A stretch of 64,000 bases of DNA from Bdellovibrionales bacterium (GTDB lineage: Bacteria > Bdellovibrionota > UBA1018), in assembly GCA_016786465.1 (NCBI GenBank), contig JAEUWC010000008.1:1-64000 (forward strand), given 5' to 3'. The translations under genes were made by a program, and so were the position numbers. Positions 27,183 through 36,476 of this stretch are shown here, piece after piece. The first letter of the stretch is position 1, and each line of letters begins with the position of its first letter. The notes below the pieces were generated by a model, which saw only the letters and a program-made list of their open reading frames with translations, was not told where the DNA came from and ran no database searches.

Positions 27183-27240
27183 CGACTTGGGGCAAAATGG
27201 TGCGACGCGTTGAATAGGTAAACGTGGTAAGTTCCCACGG

Positions 27241-29088
27241 ATGAGCTCCCCGAAACGCACCGTCCGTTCCCATACTTGCGGAGAAATCCGAAAAACAAAT
27301 CTTGGTGAAACCGTCACACTTTGTGGCTGGGTTTCGAAGCGCCGTGACCACGGTGGCTTGGTCTTTGCCGATCTTCGCGATCGTTATGGCATGACTCAGA
27401 TCGTTTTTGACCCTGCGCTGGCAGGCGGCGCGGATGCTCACCAGACGGCAGGTCGGATTCGCAGCGAATTTGTGCTTTGGGTGAAGGGCAAAGTTCGGGC
27501 CCGTCCGGCTGGGATGACCAACCCCAATATGACCACCGGAGAAATCGAAGTCGCTTGTACGGAAATTGAGATTCTTTCGGAAGCCAAGACGCCTCCGTTT
27601 CCGATCGAAGACGAAATCGATGTCGCTGAAACCACGCGCCTAAAATACCGCTACCTGGATCTTCGTCGTCCATCGCTTCAGAAGAATCTTTTGATCCGCC
27701 ACCGGATGCTTTCAATCGTGCGCAACCACCTGGACCAAGCTCAGTTTGTCGAAGTCGAAACGCCGATTCTTTACAAGTCGACTCCAGAAGGTGCGCGTGA
27801 CTTCATCGTTCCTTCGCGTCTGAACTTAGGAACTTTCTACGCGCTTCCCCAGTCGCCTCAGACTTTGAAGCAGCTTTTAATGATCAGCGGGATGGATCGC
27901 TATTATCAGATCGCGCGATGTTTCCGCGATGAAGACCTTCGCGCCGACCGCCAGCCTGAATTTTCTCAGATCGATATTGAAACATCGTTTTTGGACGAAG
28001 AAGCGCTTTTCCCGATCATGGAATCCATGGTCGCGAAACTTTGGAAAGAAATTCTGGGCGTCGAAGTGAAAACGCCGTTTCCAAGAATGCCATTTCACGA
28101 AGCCATGTCCCGCTTCGGATCCGACAAGCCCGACGTGCGCTTTGGCCTTGAACTTCAGGATCTGACTTCGGTTTTTGAAAAAAGTGCGTTTCAGGTTTTT
28201 TCGGGTGCCTTGAAACCCAATGCTCGCGGAATCCGCGGATCGATTCGGGCGATCAAGATCGAAGGCCAGGCCGAAAAGTTTTCAAGAAAAGATCTGGACG
28301 ATTTGACGGCAGTGGCCGCTTCGTACGGATCCAAAGGTCTGCTTTGGATCAAGGTTCAAGCCGGCGGAGAACTTCAGTCTCCGGCCGCCAAATTCTTTTC
28401 AGACGAAGAAAAGGCGCAACTGGCTTCGAAGCTTTCGCTAAAGCCAGGTGATCTGATCCTGATCGTCGCCGACGCCAAGAACAAAGTCGTATTTGATTCC
28501 CTGGGCGCGATTCGCCTGAACTTGGGAAATCGCTTGGGCTTGGTTCCGCCACTGGGGCAGGGGGCACCCGCCTTCCTTTGGGTGGTGAACTTCCCATTGA
28601 TGGAATTTGACGACAAAGAAGGTCGCTATTTTGCGACTCACCATCCTTTCACATCTCCGCGTCCGGAATTTTTTGAAGATTTCGTCGCGGGTCGGAACTT
28701 GGACCGAATCGAAGCCGCCGCATACGATATGGTCCTAAACGGCGTTGAAGTCGGCGGGGGATCCTTGCGAATCTATCGCCCCGACGTGCAAGCCGCGATG
28801 TTCAAGCTATTGGGACTTTCGATGGAAGAAGCGCGCGAAAAGTTCGGCTTCTTCATGGAAGCTTTGTCTTTCGGAACGCCTCCGCACGGCGGGATTGCCT
28901 TTGGTGTGGATCGCTTGGCAGCACTTCTTTGTGGCGTTGGCCCGATTCGAGACGTCATGGCTTTTCCAAAAACGCAAAAGGGCCATTGCTTGATGTCAGA
29001 AACGCCATCGAACGTGACACCGGAACAGCTGACTGAACTTGGAATTGCGGTCAGTATTCCCAAGCACAAAGCAGAAGAAGCCAAGTAA
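27241..29088 (+). CDS. aspS: Aspartyl-tRNA synthetase, predicted non-discriminating
   Basis: This 615-residue bacterial-type AspRS has an N-terminal anticodon OB domain (LCGWVSKRRDHGGLVFADLR), class II motif 2 (YYQIARCFRDEDLRADRQPE), a GAD insertion, and motif 3 (GGIAFGVDRLAALL). His37 and Gly91 fall at the positions equivalent to His31 and Gly82 of Pseudomonas aeruginosa AspRS. There these residues allow charging of tRNA-Asn as well; E. coli has Leu and Lys. That predicts transamidation by GatCAB for Asn-tRNA (inference). It lies 58 bp after the murein endopeptidase gene. Confidence 0.96.
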   Translation: MSSPKRTVRSHTCGEIRKTNLGETVTLCGWVSKRRDHGGLVFADLRDRYGMTQIVFDPALAGGADAHQTAGRIRSEFVLWVKGKVRARPAGMTNPNMTTGEIEVACTEIEILSEAKTPPFPIEDEIDVAETTRLKYRYLDLRRPSLQKNLLIRHRMLSIVRNHLDQAQFVEVETPILYKSTPEGARDFIVPSRLNLGTFYALPQSPQTLKQLLMISGMDRYYQIARCFRDEDLRADRQPEFSQIDIETSFLDEEALFPIMESMVAKLWKEILGVEVKTPFPRMPFHEAMSRFGSDKPDVRFGLELQDLTSVFEKSAFQVFSGALKPNARGIRGSIRAIKIEGQAEKFSRKDLDDLTAVAASYGSKGLLWIKVQAGGELQSPAAKFFSDEEKAQLASKLSLKPGDLILIVADAKNKVVFDSLGAIRLNLGNRLGLVPPLGQGAPAFLWVVNFPLMEFDDKEGRYFATHHPFTSPRPEFFEDFVAGRNLDRIEAAAYDMVLNGVEVGGGSLRIYRPDVQAAMFKLLGLSMEEAREKFGFFMEALSFGTPPHGGIAFGVDRLAALLCGVGPIRDVMAFPKTQKGHCLMSETPSNVTPEQLTELGIAVSIPKHKAEEAK

Positions 29089-29099
29089 TTTAGGGCACC

Positions 29100-30806
29100 A
29101 TGGCAGATTTTTCCTTCCGCACACGCGAAACGAATCTGAAGCGGTTCCGTGAAGAAACCTTTGATCTTCTGGTCATTGGCGGAGGAATCACGGGCGCGGC
29201 TGTCGCGCGCGATGCCGCTTCACGTGGGCTTCGCGTGGCGCTGGTTGAAAAAAGCGATTTTGCCCAGGGGACATCGTCGCGCTCGACCAAACTGATTCAT
29301 GGTGGTTTGCGATATCTGGAAAACTTCGAATTCAAACTGGTCTTTGAAGCACTTTCCGAACGATCGCATTTGATGAAGACGATGCCGCATTTGGTTCGTC
29401 CGCTTCCTTTTTACTTTCCGGTTTTTGAAGGTGATCGAAATTCAAAAACCAAGGTCGGTCTGGGGATGTGGTTTTATGATCTTCTGGCCCTTTTTCGAAC
29501 GCCTGGATTTCATAAGAATCTTTCACGCGAAGGATTTTTGAAGGATGTGCCATTTTTGAAGGCCGACGGGTTGGTCGGGGGATATCGCTACTTTGATGCG
29601 TCCATGTGGGATGATGTCATGGTGGTTGAAGTCTTGCGATCTGCGCAAGTTTTAGGTGCTGCGATTGCCAATTACACAGAAGCCATTGCGCCGATTTGGA
29701 AAGGCGATCAAGTTGTCGGCTACCGGGTTCGGGATCGTGAACTTCGGATGGGACAAGCCAAACAGAAACCTGAATTTGATTTGAAAGCCAAAAGGACCGT
29801 CATTTGTGGCGGCCCATGGACGGATCAGCTGGGTTTGAAAATGGATCCCAATTGGCGCGCATGGATCAAGCCGTCTAAGGGTGTGCATCTGGTCTTTGAT
29901 TGGAAAAAAATTCCAATCCCAGGCGCGCTGGTCATGTCCCATCCCAGCGATGGTCGGATTTCATTTGTGATTCCTAGACCTGATTTGGGTGCTGGCGTGG
30001 TGATTGTGGGAACAACCGATGGTCCGACACCGACCAACCCTGAAGACGCCAAAGTGGATGAAGGCGATATCGAATACCTTCTGAAGTTGGTGCAGTCTTA
30101 CTTTCCGTCGCTTGCAATCACCCGCGACGATATCCTAAGCACCTATGTCGGCGTCCGTCCCTTGATGGACCCAGACTACGGAAAGAAAGCAGGCGCGGGC
30201 GGAAAGTCCCTTCAGAAGGTTTCGCGCGAACACCACATCGAAAAGATCCCCGGCGGAATCGTGGTCGTTGCCGGCGGCAAGTACACGACCCATCGAACGA
30301 TGGCTCAGGAAATTGTGGATGAAGTGCTGTCATCCTGGCGCCAAGACGCGAGGGCCGGAAAATGTGATCCATTGCCGAGAATCGAATCGCCCCACACGCG
30401 ATCACCGGTTAATCCCAAAGCGATTTCGCGTGAACGAACAGCGTCTGAAGTTTGGGCTAAGGAAAAAGCGATCCAGATCCCTGAAGCCATCTGGGATCGG
30501 TACGGAGCCGAAGCCATTGATCTTCATGAAATCGCTCACCGAAACATTTCAAAATCAGCCGAAGCCAAAGACGGTCGCGACCCGGATGGATTCCCTTGGC
30601 TAGATGCCCAGCTTCGCTTTGCCGTCCGCAATGGAATGGTGATGCACTTAGATGACTTCTTTCGGCGTCGAACCCCACTTTACCTTTCTAGGAAGGACCA
30701 TGGATACCCTTGGGCCAAGCGTTTGGTTCGTGTCTTCATGGACGAAATGGAGCCCGGAACGGTCGATGCCGAGGCTGAACTGGCGCGGCTGAATCTACAT
30801 TCCTAA
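29100..30806 (+). CDS. glpD: Glycerol-3-phosphate dehydrogenase (FAD, aerobic type)
   Basis: This is a 568-residue flavoprotein. FDLLVIGGGITGAAVARDAA is the FAD-binding Rossmann loop, followed by FAQGTSSRSTKLIHGGLRYL, the GlpD signature. Further on are GVRPLMDP and a GGKYTTHRTMAQ segment. It oxidises sn-glycerol-3-phosphate to dihydroxyacetone phosphate at the inner membrane and passes electrons to quinone. It follows aspS after 11 bp. No glpK or glpF lies beside it, so it may serve phospholipid-derived glycerol-3-phosphate (inference). Confidence 0.95.
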   Translation: MADFSFRTRETNLKRFREETFDLLVIGGGITGAAVARDAASRGLRVALVEKSDFAQGTSSRSTKLIHGGLRYLENFEFKLVFEALSERSHLMKTMPHLVRPLPFYFPVFEGDRNSKTKVGLGMWFYDLLALFRTPGFHKNLSREGFLKDVPFLKADGLVGGYRYFDASMWDDVMVVEVLRSAQVLGAAIANYTEAIAPIWKGDQVVGYRVRDRELRMGQAKQKPEFDLKAKRTVICGGPWTDQLGLKMDPNWRAWIKPSKGVHLVFDWKKIPIPGALVMSHPSDGRISFVIPRPDLGAGVVIVGTTDGPTPTNPEDAKVDEGDIEYLLKLVQSYFPSLAITRDDILSTYVGVRPLMDPDYGKKAGAGGKSLQKVSREHHIEKIPGGIVVVAGGKYTTHRTMAQEIVDEVLSSWRQDARAGKCDPLPRIESPHTRSPVNPKAISRERTASEVWAKEKAIQIPEAIWDRYGAEAIDLHEIAHRNISKSAEAKDGRDPDGFPWLDAQLRFAVRNGMVMHLDDFFRRRTPLYLSRKDHGYPWAKRLVRVFMDEMEPGTVDAEAELARLNLHS

Positions 30807-30871
30807 CCGTATAAAATCATTAGTGAAAGTCGGTAGCTGAATCCCACGGCGCAACGTGCTAAGTCAGTGCC

Positions 30872-33196
30872 ATGTCAATCCAGATTGGGCGAAGTCAGGT
30901 TCTGTTCATCGGCGCAGTAGCGGTCTTGTTAGGGACGGCGGCTTGTGGGGGCGGCAAAGATCAAGGTTTAGGTTCTTCAGGCGGAATCACTCAGAATTAC
31001 GATGAATTTGTTGTTCCTTCGCGCGACGGATTAAAGCCTGCGTTTAACGAAGCGGAAATCGGCCAGCACACGCAGAATCTGGTCGATTCGGTTGCTTCAG
31101 CACTAGAAACTGCAAAAAAATCACTGCCAACTGGCCAACAGCTTTCACCACAAGATCGCGCAAATTTGATAGCGACCACGGCACGCAAGCAACCCGAAGT
31201 CATTTCGGCTACGGTCAGCCCCGAAGGCACGGTGGGGATTTTGTTCAGCGATGGGACCCCCTTTTTCTATTTGAATGAACGCCCCAATCCGATCGCGGTT
31301 GAACCGGATTTTCCACCGGAACAGACCATTCCTAACCCGCAGGGATCGCCACTACCTGACCCGGATCAATCGGATATCCCGATGCCGTTTCCGTCTGGAT
31401 TTCCTTCTGACTTTCCAACGAACTTTCCTTCGGGATTTCCTTCAGGTTTTCCGTCCGGGTTTCCTTCGGTTATTCCAACGCTTCCTACTTTGCTTTGGCC
31501 TGATGTTCGTCCAAACGAAGCGGTAAAGGCGGCAGGTTCCCAGTACTTGCTTTCAGACAAACCTAAAGCTTTGGAAGTCGACGTCGAAGGAATGGGCAAC
31601 GTCAACACCCAGCTTCTGGCCGGAATGCTTTCAAAGAAGGGCTACAATCCCCAGATTTCGTCGGGAACTTCCAGTGACCTACGCCGGCTGGTCAATGGGC
31701 TCAATTTCTTTTGGATGTCTTCGCATTCGTCGGCGGCCATCTTGGAAAAAGACGGGAAAAAATTTCAATTTGCCATGATTCAAATTGGCGACCCGGGAAA
31801 CACGGCTGTCGGTGTTTGTGCCACTGGAATCAGCGGAAATACTTGTAGAGCCATCCAGGCACAGAACCGGTCAGACGAACAGAAGTACTATTTGGTTCGG
31901 GCCGCCGTCGACAATGCGGGCAGGGTCACCAAGTGGTTTATGACCCGAGGTTTTGTTCTGCAGTACTGGAACTTTGTTCCTGAAAGCTTGGTGCTGATGG
32001 ACATTTGCAGTACCGGTTCAAATGACCCAGAAATGATCGGGCTTCGTTCGAACCTGCACGCCAAGAACGCGCATTCGATCTTGGGTTGGGACCAGACCGT
32101 AGCCGTGATCGGCGCCTTGCGCGTCATTCGAATTTTTGTCGATCGCGTCTTGGGAATCAACGATGTGAACAAAGTGATGCCGAATCCGAACCGTCCTTTT
32201 TCGGCAACCGAAGTTCTTCAGTACATGAAAGAACAAGGCTATCAGACGGCGTCCATCGGACAGGCGGCAAGCATCGACCTTTTCCAAAAAACTTCTGAAC
32301 AAGTGATCTTGGTTCCGTCGATCAAACAGATCGAAGTCGACGAACACAAAGACAAGATTTTGGTCAAAGGTGAATTTGGAAAGAAACAAAAAGAACTGAA
32401 GATCGCTAACCAATCCCTGAACATCACCAGCTGGTCGACGCGAAGGATTGAAGCGGATTTACCCAAGTCAGGTGCAGGAAGTTACGGCTTAACCCAGGTT
32501 GTGGCGGATGGACGCGAAAGCAATGAAGTCCCGCTGACTCAGTGGATTGGGTCAGTGAAGACCAAAATGCAAGTCGATATGTATGGTGCTCCAGGACCGT
32601 GGACCGAGTCCGGTTGTTCAAGGGTCAAGTTTCGTGGGGATATTCACAAGTTTCGCGATTTGCCCGGTCGCGAACTTTTCAAGGGCCGCGAAGGGTTGAA
32701 GGTTGCATTTTTTCCTGAAGCATCCAAAGGCGACCACCAGTGCAATTATAAAGTGGGTGGTGAAGCCAAGGCCCACGACTGTCGATTTGTGTATGTAGAC
32801 AAGTCGGGAAGCTTGCCCTGGTCTCCGAATCTTCCCGAAGACATTGGATTGGATCCTTACACTTCGGATTATTTCCTATTCGTGGGCAATATCGACATTG
32901 AAACCAAGAAACTGACTTACCTGCCGGATGGAAACTACAAGTTCAAGTTCCAGACCTATTGCAAGAATTCAAGTGGCGCCGAAGTTTTGATGAGCGATGT
33001 GGACATGTTTGACCTGTTTAACGCAAACGGAACGATGACCAATTGGTCCCAGCTTCATCCGCACATCGCGGACGACCAGTGGAACTTTCCAAAAATTCAG
33101 AAATCGATTCCGGATCTTCAGGGAATGCCGAATCGAAGGCAGATCGAGCACGAATTCAACGCAACCGAGATTCCGAACGAAAAGACCCCGGGCTAA
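30872..33196 (+). CDS. Large lipoprotein with FPSG repeats and a possible caspase-fold domain
   Basis: This is a 774-residue protein. The signal peptide ends in the lipobox GTAAC (Cys25), so it is exported and lipidated. Residues 150-206 are proline-rich, including eight tetrapeptides of the FPSG type at 173-204. Residues 220-470 look like a clan CD (caspase/CHAT-like) fold: LNFFWMSSHSSA places His285 and SLVLMDICSTGSND places Cys379, followed by a HSILGWDQTVAVIGALRV stretch as in CHAT/gingipain-type proteins. Residues 480-560 resemble an IPT/TIG-type beta domain (inference). No family is confidently recognised; the peptidase idea rests on pattern only. Confidence 0.7.
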   Translation: MSIQIGRSQVLFIGAVAVLLGTAACGGGKDQGLGSSGGITQNYDEFVVPSRDGLKPAFNEAEIGQHTQNLVDSVASALETAKKSLPTGQQLSPQDRANLIATTARKQPEVISATVSPEGTVGILFSDGTPFFYLNERPNPIAVEPDFPPEQTIPNPQGSPLPDPDQSDIPMPFPSGFPSDFPTNFPSGFPSGFPSGFPSVIPTLPTLLWPDVRPNEAVKAAGSQYLLSDKPKALEVDVEGMGNVNTQLLAGMLSKKGYNPQISSGTSSDLRRLVNGLNFFWMSSHSSAAILEKDGKKFQFAMIQIGDPGNTAVGVCATGISGNTCRAIQAQNRSDEQKYYLVRAAVDNAGRVTKWFMTRGFVLQYWNFVPESLVLMDICSTGSNDPEMIGLRSNLHAKNAHSILGWDQTVAVIGALRVIRIFVDRVLGINDVNKVMPNPNRPFSATEVLQYMKEQGYQTASIGQAASIDLFQKTSEQVILVPSIKQIEVDEHKDKILVKGEFGKKQKELKIANQSLNITSWSTRRIEADLPKSGAGSYGLTQVVADGRESNEVPLTQWIGSVKTKMQVDMYGAPGPWTESGCSRVKFRGDIHKFRDLPGRELFKGREGLKVAFFPEASKGDHQCNYKVGGEAKAHDCRFVYVDKSGSLPWSPNLPEDIGLDPYTSDYFLFVGNIDIETKKLTYLPDGNYKFKFQTYCKNSSGAEVLMSDVDMFDLFNANGTMTNWSQLHPHIADDQWNFPKIQKSIPDLQGMPNRRQIEHEFNATEIPNEKTPG
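31388..31483 (+). repeat. 12-bp coding tandem repeat (FPSG-type)
   Basis: Eight in-frame 12-bp units encode FPSG, FPSD, FPTN, FPSG, FPSG, FPSG, FPSV and IPTL. Third codon positions vary, so the array is old or selected at the protein level rather than freshly slipped. It forms part of the proline-rich linker of the surrounding lipoprotein gene. Confidence 0.85.
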
Positions 33197-33208
33197 CTGG
33201 CACTAGGA

Positions 33209-34075
33209 TCAGAAGAACTGAACTCGGATTCCTTCTTTTTGCATGAATTCGCGGATATTCTTGGAATCCAACGGTTCTAAGCGCCAAAGCAGATCATAAA
33301 GAAGGCGCAAAGTTTTTTCGCCTTCTGGGGTGTTCACTTTGCCGGTGATTTTCTTCACATCCGAAGTCACTGCAATCAGGTTTTCCACCAGCTTGGAAAG
33401 ATCGGTCTTAAAGATTTTGCTTTTATCGACCCAGTCCAAGGTCTTGTTCAGGTTTCCAGAAAGCTTGTAAAGAAGTTCGATCGACTTGGTGATGTCGCCT
33501 TTGTTTTCGTCGACGATTTCTTTGATTTTTCCAGCTAGGTCGAAACTTTGAGAAATCAGCTGGTCAATGCGCGGCGGATCGACGCCGGCCAAGGTGTCAC
33601 CAGATTTGACCATGGGGGACTTGCGGGTTCCCGGGGTTACTTCGATGTATCGTTCACCGATGATTCCAGCCAGGTTGATGTAAAAGCGCGAATCTTTGCG
33701 AACACCCTGTGCCGCTTCTTTCGAAATCGAAAGCTTTAAGCGAAGCGGGGTCAGGACTTTTTCATTTTCGTCTTCAGGGATCGCTTTACCCAGTCTTGAA
33801 TCGGCGCTGCCGGGTTCTTTTTTTGAAATCCCGTCTTCGGCCTGGTCCATTTCAGCCGGGACGAAGAAGTCGATTTTGGAAACTTTGCCCACTTTGATTC
33901 CGGCAACACGCACCGGGGATCCGACTTCGATGCCTCCGGCAAAATGATAGGTGACATAGAAATCAACGGTCTTGTGAAAAGGATTCTGAATCCCGATCAC
34001 CCAGGCAAAAACCACGGCCAAGACCAGGGTCGTAACGACCAGCGCTCCGACTTTTGCTTCGTTCGTCAGTTTCAT
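33209..34075 (-). CDS. MCE-domain (MlaD-like) lipid transport protein
   Basis: This 288-residue protein starts MKLTNEAKVGALVVTTLVLAV-type, with an N-terminal membrane anchor at about residues 9-30. The MCE domain follows (YHFAGGIEVGSPVRVAGIKVG). It contains an acidic insertion of about 35 residues within the MCE domain around residues 80-115 (starting PAEMDQAEDG). The C-terminal part is helical and probably forms the hexamer bundle. It should sit in the inner membrane facing the periplasm and shuttle lipid between the permeases and periplasmic partners. It is the last gene of the minus-strand row, 27 bp after the permease. Confidence 0.9.
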   Translation of the reverse strand: MKLTNEAKVGALVVTTLVLAVVFAWVIGIQNPFHKTVDFYVTYHFAGGIEVGSPVRVAGIKVGKVSKIDFFVPAEMDQAEDGISKKEPGSADSRLGKAIPEDENEKVLTPLRLKLSISKEAAQGVRKDSRFYINLAGIIGERYIEVTPGTRKSPMVKSGDTLAGVDPPRIDQLISQSFDLAGKIKEIVDENKGDITKSIELLYKLSGNLNKTLDWVDKSKIFKTDLSKLVENLIAVTSDVKKITGKVNTPEGEKTLRLLYDLLWRLEPLDSKNIREFMQKEGIRVQFF

Positions 34076-34102
34076 TTCCTTCAGATTCTACTGGTTAGTG
34101 CG

Positions 34103-34909
34103 TCACAGAAGAAGCGAGAAAACATAGGTCCAGATGAAATCAACCAAGATCACGGCCACGGTTGCGGTGACCACAGCGTTGGTCGTCGTTGAACCCACGC
34201 CCTTGGCGCCACCCTGACAACGAAACGCATAGCCGCAGGCAATCATCGGGATCAAGATTCCAAAGGAAATGCCCTTGCAAAGGGCGCAAGCCAGATCGCC
34301 GACCCCCACAAAAGGTCGCAGCGCGTTAATGAATTCAAAGGTTCCAAAGTTGAATTTTGCGACCGCAACAAAGATCGCAAAGATCAAAGTAAATCCGATC
34401 GCAATCAGGGTCAGCGCGGTGATGGAAATGATTGCGGCAATCAAGCGGGGAAACACTAAGTATCCCACCGGATCGATTCCCAAAAGCTTCAAGGCATCGA
34501 TTTGCTCGGTGACTTTCATGGTGCCGATTTCAGCGGTGGTCGACGCGCCCACTTTTGCGACCAAGATCATCGCAGGAACTGCGATCCCCAGTTCGCGAAC
34601 GATGAACTGACCGCTGACCCCGGGGATCATCGATATGGACGAAAGTGCTTCGTTCATGTGCCACGCTAGTTCGTTGGTGACGACCATGCCTGCAAAGGCC
34701 GTTGAAATCAGAACCACCGGAAGGCTTCCGATTCCCATCTGAACGACGGAATGAAAGATTTCATCCCAGCGCCAAGGTCTTTTGAAAAACCACCCCAGCG
34801 TCGCTTTGAAAAGCAGCGCAATGTCTTGGATCGTGTCGACTTGTTCTTGAAACGCTTGGCCGACTTGATGAAGGTTGGATTGAAGGTTTTTTGCGGGCGC
34901 AGTTTTCAT
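34103..34909 (-). CDS. MlaE-family ABC permease (first of two)
   Basis: This 268-residue protein has 5-6 membrane helices. VVTNELAWHMNEALSS, the VRELGIAVPAMILVAKVGAS and IGTMKVTEQIDALKLLGIDP stretches are diagnostic of the MlaE/YrbE permease family that handles phospholipid. The N-terminal 40 residues contain an amphipathic segment as in MlaE elbow helices. It overlaps the second permease gene by four bases. It differs clearly from the second copy, suggesting a heterodimer rather than a recent duplication (inference). Confidence 0.92.
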   Translation of the reverse strand: MKTAPAKNLQSNLHQVGQAFQEQVDTIQDIALLFKATLGWFFKRPWRWDEIFHSVVQMGIGSLPVVLISTAFAGMVVTNELAWHMNEALSSISMIPGVSGQFIVRELGIAVPAMILVAKVGASTTAEIGTMKVTEQIDALKLLGIDPVGYLVFPRLIAAIISITALTLIAIGFTLIFAIFVAVAKFNFGTFEFINALRPFVGVGDLACALCKGISFGILIPMIACGYAFRCQGGAKGVGSTTTNAVVTATVAVILVDFIWTYVFSLLL

Positions 34910-35685
34910 CCGGCGTTTCCTTTCGAAAGCGCGGAAAGAACATCTAAGAACTGTCCGGTCAGGAAGTTGGCAATCACGATATAAAGATTGGTCAGAATCG
35001 CGGCCTGGGTTACGGCGCGCCCCACGCCGCGCGCGCCGCCGCTAGCTGTGTAGCCTTTGTAACAGGCGACGCCGGCGACGATGATTCCGTAAACCGCAGA
35101 CTTGAACATCCCAGCCGCCAGCGTTCCGAAACTGACAAAGCGGGGGATGCTGCCCAGAAACTGTTCGGGGTAAATTCCATAAGTCACGCTGGCGACCATC
35201 ATGGACCCCAAGATGGAAATCATCAGGCTCATCATCAAAAGAATCAAACTGGATGCCACGATCCCGATGAAACGGGGCAAAATCAGATACTGAATCGGAT
35301 TGGTTCCCAGGCATTCGATGGCGTCGATTTGTTCGGTGACCCGCATGGTTCCTAATTCAGCAGCTGTGAAAGCTCCAACCTTACCCGCCAAAAGAAACGA
35401 AATGATCAAGGGTCCAACTTCGCGAACCACTGCGGACGTGTTCAAGCCGCCTAGAAAAGTCTGGGCGTCGTACTTGGCCAGGATTAGGCTGAATTGCAAA
35501 ACCAGAATGGCGCCCACAAAGACCCCGGCGAATGCAACGGTCGTAAAGCTGCGGGTCGTGACATCGACGATCTGATCCAAAATCGGCTTCACATTTTTTT
35601 CAGTTCGAAAACCCGTTTGAAAGACGTCCTTGACGAAAAGAGCAAGCCCACCCACGTCATTTAAGATGGCGGATACAACTTTCAT
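34906..35685 (-). CDS. MlaE-family ABC permease (second of two)
   Basis: This 259-residue permease contains FLLAGKVGAFTAAELGTMRV and TEQIDAIECLGTNPIQYLI, matching the MlaE signature. About five hydrophobic segments are visible. The N-terminal region (FVKDVFQTGFRT) resembles the interfacial helix of the family. It overlaps the MlaF-like ATPase gene by four bases and the other permease by four, indicating translational coupling. Its likely role is as one half of a heterodimeric lipid ABC permease. Confidence 0.92.
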   Translation of the reverse strand: MKVVSAILNDVGGLALFVKDVFQTGFRTEKNVKPILDQIVDVTTRSFTTVAFAGVFVGAILVLQFSLILAKYDAQTFLGGLNTSAVVREVGPLIISFLLAGKVGAFTAAELGTMRVTEQIDAIECLGTNPIQYLILPRFIGIVASSLILLMMSLMISILGSMMVASVTYGIYPEQFLGSIPRFVSFGTLAAGMFKSAVYGIIVAGVACYKGYTASGGARGVGRAVTQAAILTNLYIVIANFLTGQFLDVLSALSKGNAG

Positions 35686-36476
35686 CGCGAACCCCCGGGT
35701 TTAGACTGATTGGCCAAGGTTTCTTCCAAGAATTCTTGAATCAAAGTTTCCTTCGACGCGATCGCTTCCTTGGGCGTGCCCAAGAAAAGAATTTTTGCTT
35801 GATCCAGTACCAGAATTCGATCGGCAATCGAAAGCGCGCAGCCCATGTCGTGGGAAACGACCACGGAAGTCACTTTCAGCTTTCTAGAAAGTTCTTGAAT
35901 TTGATCGTTCACGGCTGTTGTCGTGATGGGATCCAGTCCCGTGGTGGGTTCATCGAATAAAAGAAATTTAGGTTCCGGGGCCAGGGTTCTGGCCATGGAT
36001 ACCCGTTTCTGCATTCCGTAAGAAATTTCCGGCGGACTTAAGTCCAGGATTTCATCTTTCAGGTGTACCAGGCTGATCTTTTCACGAACCACCTGACGGA
36101 TTTCTGCTTCGCTCAAGGGGCGCGGCCTTCCGCGATTGAACTGCGGGGTCCTTAGGCCAAAGGAAACGTTATCGTAGACCGAAAGCGAATCCAAAAGCGC
36201 GGGGTGCTGAAAAACCATCCCGCAGCTTCGGCGCATTTCGGAAAGCCCGTCGGCGTCTAGGTCGGCGACGTTTTTTCCGTCGACAAAAACCCGACCCGAA
36301 TCGGGCTTCATGACGCCAACAATATGTTTAAGTGTGACGGACTTTCCCATCCCGCTTTTCCCTAGGATGAAAAGGATTTCGCCTTCGGCGACTTCAAAGG
36401 AAACGTCCTTCAGAATCGTCTTTCGTGCTTCGGGTGGACCAAAGGACTTGGAAACTTTTTCGAAGCGAATGCTCAC
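35682..36476 (-). CDS. MlaF-like ABC transporter ATPase
   Basis: This 264-residue ATPase has Walker A LGKSGMGKSVTLK, signature region SYGMQKRVSMARTL (the usual SGG reads SYG), Walker B KFLLFDEPTTGLDP and an H-loop VVSHDMG. It resembles MlaF in length and in the DEPTTGLDPITT stretch. A cytoplasmic ATPase of the lipid transporter is the likely role. It overlaps both the permease and the second ATPase genes by four bases. Confidence 0.93.
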   Translation of the reverse strand: MSIRFEKVSKSFGPPEARKTILKDVSFEVAEGEILFILGKSGMGKSVTLKHIVGVMKPDSGRVFVDGKNVADLDADGLSEMRRSCGMVFQHPALLDSLSVYDNVSFGLRTPQFNRGRPRPLSEAEIRQVVREKISLVHLKDEILDLSPPEISYGMQKRVSMARTLAPEPKFLLFDEPTTGLDPITTTAVNDQIQELSRKLKVTSVVVSHDMGCALSIADRILVLDQAKILFLGTPKEAIASKETLIQEFLEETLANQSKPGGSR

